DNA from: Aspidapion aeneum
Taxonomy: Eukaryota; Arthropoda; Insecta; Coleoptera; Brentidae
NCBI GenBank assembly: GCA_963576565.1
Contig: OY755046.1
Span: 67,493,583 to 67,557,582 of the forward strand
DNA length: 64,000 bases
Reading direction: 5' to 3'
Below, piece by piece: positions 56,905 to 64,000 of the stretch. The stretch's first letter is position 1, and every line of letters begins with the position of its first letter. Position numbers and translations under genes: made by a program. The notes below the pieces were generated by a model. The model had not been told where the DNA came from. It saw only the letters and a list, made by a program, of their open reading frames with translations, and ran no database searches.

Positions 56905-58160
56905 TATATTTAAAATTAAATGATTTAACATGAAAGAGATTAGATAAACATCTGAGACCAAATCCACATCATGACGATTTACAATAAATTATTCTGCCTA
57001 CCTAGTTATTTTACGTGTTTTTCCCGAAAAACTGAATAATTCACAAAATTGTTTTAATAGGTAATTGTAATAATAACATAGTATTTTCCATGGTGATTTG
57101 GAGTTAGTTCAAAAGTTTTTGGCGTTTATGGATCTTTTAGAGTTGGACGATTTAAGCGATTATGGGGAAGGAGATTTAACGTAAGATTTAAAATAGGTCT
57201 ACAGGGTGGCCCAGAAATAGTTTTTATTATTTAAAATTTAGATTCTACAAACTTAAAGAAACAACACTTGATGAATTTTAAAACTTGGTAATAAAACACT
57301 AAATATATGTTTTACGATTTTGTTACCCTAAAAATGGAAATAATTAATTTTAAGCATTGTCTTTGGCATACTTGGAGTCTTGGAAGAGACATTTTAATGT
57401 CTAATAATATAGGTGATTCTCTACTCTAATTTTTTTTTTCTGAAAAATGTATGCTGACAATTAATAAAAAATTACACCAGTATTTACTAAAGGGTCTACA
57501 GTGCTAAGTGCTAGGTCTAAAAGTCTAGATTTCGGTTGAAGGTATTTTTCCAGTGAATGCAATAGTTTTTACTATTTATATAAATTGTTCATAAATAGCT
57601 TGCGATATGGGTCATCTTTTTTCGTTATATCAAAGATATTACTTCCACACAAAGGTTAAAAATAAATTAAAAGAATATAATATTTTGGTTCAAAAATGGT
57701 AGTCATATTTAAACCTCCCAAAAAAAACGGTGGTCAGTGTCAGCTGTCCGCTATATTTTACATGTTAATTTTTTAGACAAGTTAGCGATGACTAAACCGA
57801 TGTTCAATTGTTTTGGTGCACATGTAATTGAAAACGGATTCTAATATGTCTTGTCCTTTTTACAATATTTAAATATTGATACGTATTTAAGAAAGCAATG
57901 CATCTACAGATATAGTTTTAAGTTATTTATGTATTATTTAGCTTTGAAATGTTTTTTATGTAAGTTTTTTTATCAATCATGGATAATTACTATTTTTCTT
58001 TCGAACTTTAAACCATTCCTCAGGGGTGGTACTACAATTTGAGACTATTTTTAACGAAAATCCTACGAATACACGGACTAAATTTACAAAAAATGACATT
58101 TCGTTATAAATTTCTTATGTGGTTTTTCTAGGGGGGGTTAATTTGAATTTATATGAGATA
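56905..58160. other. unassigned intronic sequence
   Basis: A lone terminus-like acagggtggcccagaaatag lies at about 57200 with no partner found. The small frame at 57128-57180 (MDLLELDDLSDYGEGDL, followed by gtaag) cannot be joined in phase to the preceding exon and is not annotated. Otherwise AT-rich. Confidence 0.4.
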
Positions 58161-58162
58161 AA

Positions 58163-58511
58163 ACTCACTGAGAAATGCTTGCTATCATATTGCACATTAG
58201 GGTAAACCGAATCTTTGTAGTTATTTGACTTGTGAGTATTAAAAAAATATACTTAAACCGGTCGGTATCAAGTCTATGGACTTGATACTTAAGCCCGGTC
58301 TAAAATGCTAAGTTTTAAGGTCTTAATAAATACTGAAAACTCACTGAGAAATGCTTGCTATCATATTGCACATTAGGGTGAACCGAATCTTTGCATTTAT
58401 TTGACCTGTGAATATTAAAAAAATACACTTAAACCGGTCGGTATCAAGTCTATAGACTTGATACTTAAACCCGGTCTAATATGCTAAATTTTAAGGTCTT
58501 AATAAATACTG
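58163..58511. repeat. 176-bp tandem duplication carrying a strong hairpin
   Basis: actcactgagaaatgcttgc begins at 58163 and again at 58339; the two 176-bp units differ at a handful of sites. Each contains GTATCAAGTC-TATG/TATA-GACTTGATAC, a perfect 10-bp stem, framed by ccggt/ccggt. Non-coding. Confidence 0.88.
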
Positions 58512-59074
58512 GTGTTGAATTTTAAAGAGGTGAATTTGTTAAATTTGATAAGCATAATCAAAATTTTTTGTTATAAGTGAAACTGTGTGACCCTGTATAT
58601 TTCGTTTCATTATAAGACAGATTTAAAGCTTTCTAAAATTTACAATTAAATTACTAAGTAAATCTAAATGAATAACTAACATTTTGGCACTGCCGTCGAC
58701 ATCACGTCGCCTTCGGCGTCTTGTCGGTGCAATTTGTAACTCCAGATAATTATAATAATTATATAAGTGATTAAATGATAATGATAACCCACTAGAATAT
58801 ACCACTCTTTATCTGCTCTATATTTCAACTCATAAATTATATTCACTTAAACGACTTACACTTCCCAGACTATCCAAGATTTTGAGAATTGGAGAAGTGT
58901 AGGAAATTCGGATAATCCTGGTGCAGTGGCGTAGCTAGTGGGGGTGGTAGAGGGGATTGTCCCCCCTTGATGTATCTCAGGTCTCCCATATCATCTACTT
59001 ATAAAAATAAATGGATCCATGACGGATATTGCTAGCACACTAGCACATTCCAAGTGAACGCCACACTGTATCAG
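58512..59074. other. unassigned sequence
   Basis: A cagtggcgtagctagtgggg segment at 58925 is a hAT-type terminus fragment. aaataaatggatccatgacgg near 59006 also occurs near 33649. No gene seen. Confidence 0.4.
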
Positions 59075-59540
59075 TCCGTTTTTTGTAAATATCTCAGAAA
59101 CGAATCCTCCTACGAAGTTTTCGGTAATACAGTCCAACCTCTATAACTCGAACTCAAAGGGACAACCAAAACAATTCGAGTTATGGAGAGTTCGAGTTAT
59201 AGAAATTCGAATTAAAGATGTTATAATATATATAAAAAGTGCAGGGACCACTTAAAGGGTTCGAGTTATAGAGAGGTTCGAGTTATAGAGGTTCGACTGT
59301 AACATAAATAATGGATAATAACGTGTTCTAGTTTATTATGCACATTGATGCAATGCTTTGTTATAAAGTTAGCGTTTTTTAACTGTCAAAAAACTATCAT
59401 TAGCATTAATGGATTTTGGCTAGACTTTTTTTAGGCTCGTTACAATGTCGAACACTTTTTTTATGAATATCTCATCAACATTTTTACAGCGGTTTTAGAG
59501 CTATCTTGACACATGGACAGACGTCACGGCAAGATTGCTA
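59075..59540. repeat. dispersed repeat (36285 family) split by a small MITE
   Basis: tttgtaaatatctcagaaac, a cctacgaagttttcgg segment, aaaaaactatcattagcatt and tttagagctatc match the family member at 36285-36715. The MITE at 59130-59299 interrupts it after ttcggta. Confidence 0.78.
59130..59299. mobile_element. 170-bp TA-flanked MITE (pogo/Tc1-like ends)
   Basis: Ends CAGTCCAACCTCTATAACTC and complement CAGTCGAACCTCTATAACTC, TA at 59128-59129 and 59300-59301. Iterated ttcgagttata motifs lie throughout. CAGT...ACTG ends and TA target are pogo-like. Removal restores the dispersed repeat. Confidence 0.9.
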
Positions 59541-59555
59541 AGATTGGACCAAATA

Positions 59556-61410
59556 CAGTGAAACCTCTCCTTGCGGACACCTCTACTAAGCGGACGCTCC
59601 CTTTAGGCGGACATATTTGTTGGAACCAAGCTTTTCCCTATGTCTTTGCATGTAAAATTCACTCCTATTACCGGACACTCTAATAACCGGACGCAGACAA
59701 TTTTTTTTTGGTTAAAAAATTCTGAAACCTTCCTTAACCGGACGCGAATCTGGCGCGACATGGGCATAAATATTATGTAGTATGTTGGCAACAACGCACT
59801 CTGCAGCCGGGGAGTTACCTCTTTCCGTTTTAATGCGGAGACTACGGAGATTTACAACATATTTTATTCGGCGGGACTGTTGTATTTTATTTTTATTGCT
59901 CAGTTGTGTAGTAATAGATCTCTTTGAAATAGCGCCTAGTAAAAATCTTCTTAGTTTACCTGAAAAAATGGAAATTGTTACCGTTTCGGAGAAGGAACAT
60001 CTATCAGCACGAAAAATTGCTGAAAAATTTATATGCTTATATATTTATCGGTTTCACAACGTTCTATGTCTTCCGATACCCAATCTCCACTCGTTTCTGT
60101 TTGCCCATAATTCATCATCTAGGCCTCTTATTCTTATTTCACTGTCTATTCCTTCTCTCCAGCTTCTCCTTGGCCGTCCTCGTTTTCTTCGGCCAGTTGG
60201 TTTCCATTGTAGTATTTGTTTAGGTAGTCTTTCATCATTCATTCTTTGTACATGTCCGTACCACACCAGTTGCTTCGTTTTTATATCATCCACTAAAGTA
60301 CGTTCCCCCACTGTCATAATTTCTTTTATTCTTTGATTTGTAACTCTTTCTCTTTTTGATTTCCCTGCTACTCTTCTCCAATAGTCCATCTCCGTAGTGG
60401 AAAGCATTTTTTCTGTTCTATCCTTGATTGGCCATACTTCTGAGCCGTATGTAATAATACTTTTTACAATAGTGTTATATATAAGCTTTTATACAAGGTG
60501 GTTCGGTTCGTCCAACGGAATTCCCATGTTTTGGCATTTTCTCTTCCACACTTTAAGGACTTGTTCCAAGTATATCTTGAAGAGCGTAGGCGAGATACAG
60601 CAACCCTGTTTAAGACCTTTATTTACTTGAAAGCCTTTGGTTAGTTTTGCTTTTATTTTAACTTTTGCCTTACTATTGCGGTATAACTCTTTGATAGCCT
60701 TAATTAGTTGTATGCTTATGTTTGTGTTTTCAAACGCTTTCCAAAGTAGATTTAGTGGTATACTATCATATGCCTTCTGCAAATCGACGTAAAGCAGATG
60801 CAGCTCTTGTCCGTATGCCATTTTATTTTCAATAACTTGGGTTATACAAATGAGATGATCTGAAGTCGATCTACCCGCCCTGAAACCAGCTTGTTCTTCT
60901 GCCTCCATGTCTTTATATTCGCTCTCCACTTTATTTCTTATTATTTTACCGTACACTCTGCTTAGCGTACTAGTCACAGATATACCTCTATAATTGTCAC
61001 ATATATCTTTCTTTCCTTTTTTGTGTATTGTGGATATATATGACGTTTTCCACTCAGTTGGTACTACAGTTCCATTTAAACATTTTTGAAAAAAATTCCG
61101 TAATCTCCAAAACAGTTCTTCAGTGCCATATTTAATAAGTTCGGCTGGGATATTTCCGGGTCCGGCAGATTTACCGCTTTTTAAGGTTGTGCACACGTTT
61201 TTGACCTCAGAGATTGTGTGGGGTACTGGAGATCCCATCGTTCTAATTATATTGTCTCTTGTGCTGAAAAATTTAATATCGGAAAAACACAAGCAGCGGA
61301 AATTGTTAATAAATATTAAAATTTCGCAGTTCTCTCTTAGAAGCGGACACCTCCAATAAGCGGACAAAATCGACGAAACCGTGAGTGTCCGCTTATAGGA
61401 GGTTTCACTG
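59556..61410 (+). mobile_element. pogo-like transposon hosting an RTE insertion
   Basis: Left end CAGTGAAACCTCTCCTTGCG after TA (59554-59555); right end ggaggtttcactg, followed by tg where TA is expected. Plus strand 59782-60030 encodes the leader and APSKNLLSLPEKMEIVTVSE, EKEHLSARKIAEKF of the DNA-binding domain. The coding is broken at 60031 by an RTE and resumes at 61276 with tatcggaaaaacacaagcag and the 3' gcggaca-rich end. The ATG of MAPSKK reads ATA here, so it was inactive independently of the RTE. Confidence 0.9.
60032..61261 (-). mobile_element. RTE-type LINE (family I), copy D, in pogo, 14-bp target duplication
   Basis: TGCTGAAAAATTTA at 60018-60031 and 61262-61275. Minus strand: ISEVKNVCTTLKSGKSAGPG, NIPAELIKYGTEELFWRLRN, RGISVTSTLSRVYGKIIR, EEQAGFRAGRSTSDHLIC, motif A LLYVDLQKAYDSIP, KQGCCISPTLFKIYLEQV to GIPLDE, all in one open frame (about 61240-60489). 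An internal deletion at about 60487 then removes motif C (FADD) and the thumb and joins to YNTIVKS and the C-terminal tail (60407-60054). The element could not encode an active polymerase. Confidence 0.93.
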
Positions 61411-61718
61411 TGCACCCAACAAACACATTTTCATCGTTATCTATCAATATTTTTTATCGAAATAATAACCTCTCTAGCCATTAACGGGGGTAGGAAGGTA
61501 AAAATTCAGATACAATATATGCGTATTACGCAAAACATAGTCCTCAGCAACGGCCCCCCCCCCCCAAGAAAATTAGGCTAGCTACGCTCATGTCCTGATA
61601 TAAGTTCTGCAGACATAATTCCCATCATAAAGTCGACATTATCGCATTTTTCGTTCATGTAAATGGCATGAGTGATAAAGAAAACCGGCAAAAAAAGCAA
61701 ATAGCTGGAAGGGATAGG
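61411..61718. other. dispersed-repeat end fragment and G/C-run patch
   Basis: 61430-61507 matches the tail of the 36285 family (ctctctagccatt...taggaaggtaaaaa). A C-run at 61553-61564 with aaaattaggctagctacgc is probably a MITE end. No gene. Confidence 0.5.
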
Positions 61719-61726
61719 GACAGGGA

Positions 61727-62904
61727 CAGTGGCGGCTGCTACAGGGAGGGAAACGGGGCAGTGCCCTCCCAAAACCAAGGGCGGATCCATAGGTGTTTCT
61801 CGGGGGGGGGGGGCACTTTAGGTGACATTCTCTGTTGGTAAAAAACGGTATATATTTTTTTAAGCAGCATTTTATTGAACTAGTCAGTGGTTGTAATTTC
61901 GATGATAATAACAATAGACACTTTCATGCGCCGCAGGCAAAAATTTTGAATTTTTATTAGCAAAAACATTACTTTTTACTCATTTTTTGTATATTCAAAA
62001 AATTCTCGGGGGGGGGGCAAGTGCCCCTAGTTCCCCCCCCTGGATCCGCCACTGCCCAAAACTAAAAAAAGTTAAATCTTTCCTTATGATATGTCTAGTT
62101 CTTTTTTTTAGTCGTGATTAGCTGCGTAAATAATTACAAGTCCTCGCGCCGGGCGGGAGGAATGTTTGTTTTAGTTGACGTCGGCCATATTCATCGTGCC
62201 AAACCGTTACTTTCCCTTCCTGCATGTTGCCGGTTCTATCCTTAGTGAAGACGTATGAGTTTGTTTTGATTTGGGGTACGTCAGGGTCCGTAGTTAAAAG
62301 CTTTGCAGGTCGCCTGTCCATTGTTTGTTTTCAAAATGAAAATAAATACCGTCGATTATATAATTAACTTCGATTACAAATAAAATATTTAGGGCCACAT
62401 AGACCGGACCTAAAAATCCTAAAAATTAACCAAAATTTAGTGCAAGTAATAAAAAATTATACGATGCTGAAAACTGGTTGTGCGGTTGTGAAAAACTAAG
62501 TGCTGTTTTTTGTATTTGTCTTATTATGAACAATCCACGAACTGATCTTGCGTGGGTGACAAAGGGCATGTGTGATATCAAGCACTTTAGTGAAAAGTGA
62601 AATACACAAAGTAAGTGCTACTTATTTAAATAACCACCCACATAGAATTTGCTATGCTAGGCAAGACTGATATTAGGTGGCAATTGAATAGTGCCTATAG
62701 GCAAAACATTACCGAACATAATGAAAATGTGGCAAAAAATAGACATATATTTAGAAGCACACTGTTTAAAATTCTGTGGGATTTTTGAGGTTGCTCTACA
62801 AGGCCATGATTAGTCTGAAACTGGTGCTAATTCGAGTACTTTGAGCATGTTAATGCAATATAATTTTATGCCCCCGCAACTTATAACGTCACCAGCCGTC
62901 ACTG
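61727..62904. mobile_element. hAT-family non-autonomous element H2
   Basis: Ends CAGTGGCGGCTGCTACAGGG and (complement) CAGTGACGGCTGGTGACGTT; flanks GACAGGGA (61719-61726) and GATAGGGA (62905-62912), an 8-bp duplication with one mismatch. Aligns with H1 (25998-28277) after removing the insertions in each. Contains the MITE 61776-62054. No transposase. Confidence 0.87.
61776..62054. mobile_element. hAT-type MITE with 8-bp duplication CCCAAAAC, second copy
   Basis: Same family as 13323-13599 in reverse orientation: ends CAAGGGCGGATCC and CTGGATCCGCCACTG, inside gtatatatttttttaagcag and acattactttttactcattt. CCCAAAAC lies at 61768-61775 and 62055-62062. It interrupts H2 at a point where H1 is intact. 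Confidence 0.92.
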
Positions 62905-62912
62905 GATAGGGA

Positions 62913-63247
62913 TATCGAGAAAAATGGAAAGAGATAAAAATCATTGCCACAATAAAAAAAACTGTTTATAAGTCAAAGAATAAGATATTATGTGTTTTTT
63001 GTTGATACTATTTATACCTATGTGTGAAGGTTTAAAAAAACAATGGTGCAGCTAGCTCAGATTCCCAATACATATTATGTATTTTAAAACCAAAATAGCT
63101 TTGGAGCATATTCGGGTAAAATATTCTTTGAGCCACTAACATCACAATAATTTATATTCTGTAACTGGAAACAAATTTGCTAAACTATTTTAAATTTTTA
63201 AAAAACACACTGTGTAATTTTAATTTCTAGCGATTTTCTAAGTCCAC
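62913..63247. other. unassigned sequence
   Basis: AT-rich, nothing recognised. Confidence 0.35.
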
Positions 63248-64000
63248 GCATCTTTGGATTACGCTGGTATTTTGTCTCTTTGTTTGAAACGTTTAAAGAA
63301 CAGTCCATCTTTTTCTCGCCAAAGCGAGAAAGCTTAGATTTCAGACCAATCAGCGGCAAGTTAAGAATGCCTAGAGAGCAGGGTGGCTTTGGCTGAGACA
63401 AGAAAATCGTTAGAGAAAACACTCTTTAGTTGGTTTCTGTTTCGTTCACACCACTTCTTAAGGGGGGTTTTTTCAACTAGGGAAAACGTTGATTGAATAG
63501 GTGAAGCTATTCAATCAACTGTTTAATTTACTTAATACTACTGTTTAAGTTTGGAATGTATTATTGATAAAAAATGCCGATTTTAGGGCAACGAAAGGTT
63601 TGTATTTGATGTTAAAAAATCAGAAAAAGATAGCAGTAATATTTCAAAACACTGGAAACAGTAATAATCAAAAGCTTTATTATTAAAATAAACACTAAAA
63701 GAAAATACCAAAATAATTATGAATAACAAAGGTTGTTTATACAAAATCAAAATAATTGATAAATCTCTCCAGTTGAAAAAAACCCCCTTAAGAAGTGGTG
63801 TGAACGAAACAGAAACCAACTAAAGAGTGTTTTCTCTAAAGATTTTCTTGTCTCAGCCAAAGCCACCCTGCTCTCTAGGCATTCTTAACTTACCGCTGAT
63901 TGGTCTGAAATCTAAGCTTTCTCGCTTTGGCGAAAAAGAGATGGACTGTGCTTTAAACGTTCCAAACAAAGAGACAAAATACCAGCGTACTCCAAAGATG
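63248..64000. mobile_element. foldback element running off the window end
   Basis: Left arm (from about 63248 to 63478) and right arm (63772 to the window end) are near-identical inverted copies over at least 225 bp: for example agaagtggtgtgaacgaaac (right) against gtttcgttcacaccacttct (left) and the ctttctcgctttggcg block. The 290-bp centre includes a perfect 13-bp hairpin (63488-63519). The reading frames in the arms mirror each other and are not genes. Its outer right end lies beyond the window. Confidence 0.88.

Noticed and set aside
57128..57180. Possible small exon MDLLELDDLSDYGEGDL followed by gtaag
   Set aside because: It cannot be joined in phase to the exon ending at 55583 through the nearest AG (a stop appears), and I recognise no family.
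63198..63819. Antisense frames near the window end
   Set aside because: They lie in the mirrored arms of a foldback element and mirror each other.
1..64000. CRISPR arrays, bacterial operons, rRNA or tRNA genes
   Set aside because: Tandem repeats here lack spacer architecture, the gene structure is spliced, and no cloverleaf or rRNA core sequence was recognised by eye.

Overview
This is an AT-rich, intron-bearing, transposon-packed eukaryotic window that looks like an insect nuclear genome. The sequence contains animal-type splice sites around a conserved potassium-channel PAS domain, mariner, pogo/Tigger, hAT and IS630-like DNA transposons, RTE- and Jockey-like LINEs, and two satellite arrays. 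A beetle or other large-genome insect is plausible, but I cannot fix the species. I recognised no rRNA, tRNA, operon, CRISPR array or bacterial gene.

The only host gene I can support lies on the + strand. Three consecutive coding exons (19175-19408, 54954-55103, 55448-55583) have matching splice phases. They encode the N-terminal PAS (eag) domain and start of the following linker of an ERG-type voltage-gated potassium channel (KCNH family), most likely the orthologue of seizure (sei). The first exon (start codon and PAS cap) must lie upstream of the acceptor at 19174 and was not recognised here; the channel core lies downstream of 55583. The intron splitting the PAS domain is about 35.5 kb and is built almost entirely of repeats.

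Layout. 1-3775: RTE-type LINE fragments, one cut by a mariner (2327-3225). 3780-8300: satellite of about 800-bp monomers in alternating types. 8940-12750: a LINE and a pogo element, each invaded by a hairpin-ended, (CTGT)n-carrying element, the two invaders forming a large inverted repeat. 13130-13920: relic DDE transposase holding a hAT-type MITE. 14252-15491: RTE copy with a 13-bp target duplication. 17830-18680: tandem array of about 143 bp. 18765-19139: foldback ending 35 bp before the PAS exon. The big intron then holds nested hAT elements (25998-28277), a foldback with an element inside one arm (28451-30763), Jockey- and RTE-like relics, more pogo/Tigger pieces (41996-45110), another RTE relic (46870-48430) and a 398-bp satellite (48600-53778). 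After the third exon come a long-TIR element (55689-56904), an RTE inserted in a pogo element with a 14-bp duplication (59556-61410), a second copy of the hAT family (61727-62904) and a foldback running off the end.

Many insertions have readable target duplications, so the order of events can be reconstructed. The most unusual items are a 79-bp splice-site-flanked segment conserved in the sense strand of the 398-bp satellite inside the channel intron, the family of elements with hairpins at both ends and a microsatellite core, and a group of TA-flanked elements whose ends begin (T)CCCA and whose bodies each repeat their own short palindromic motif.
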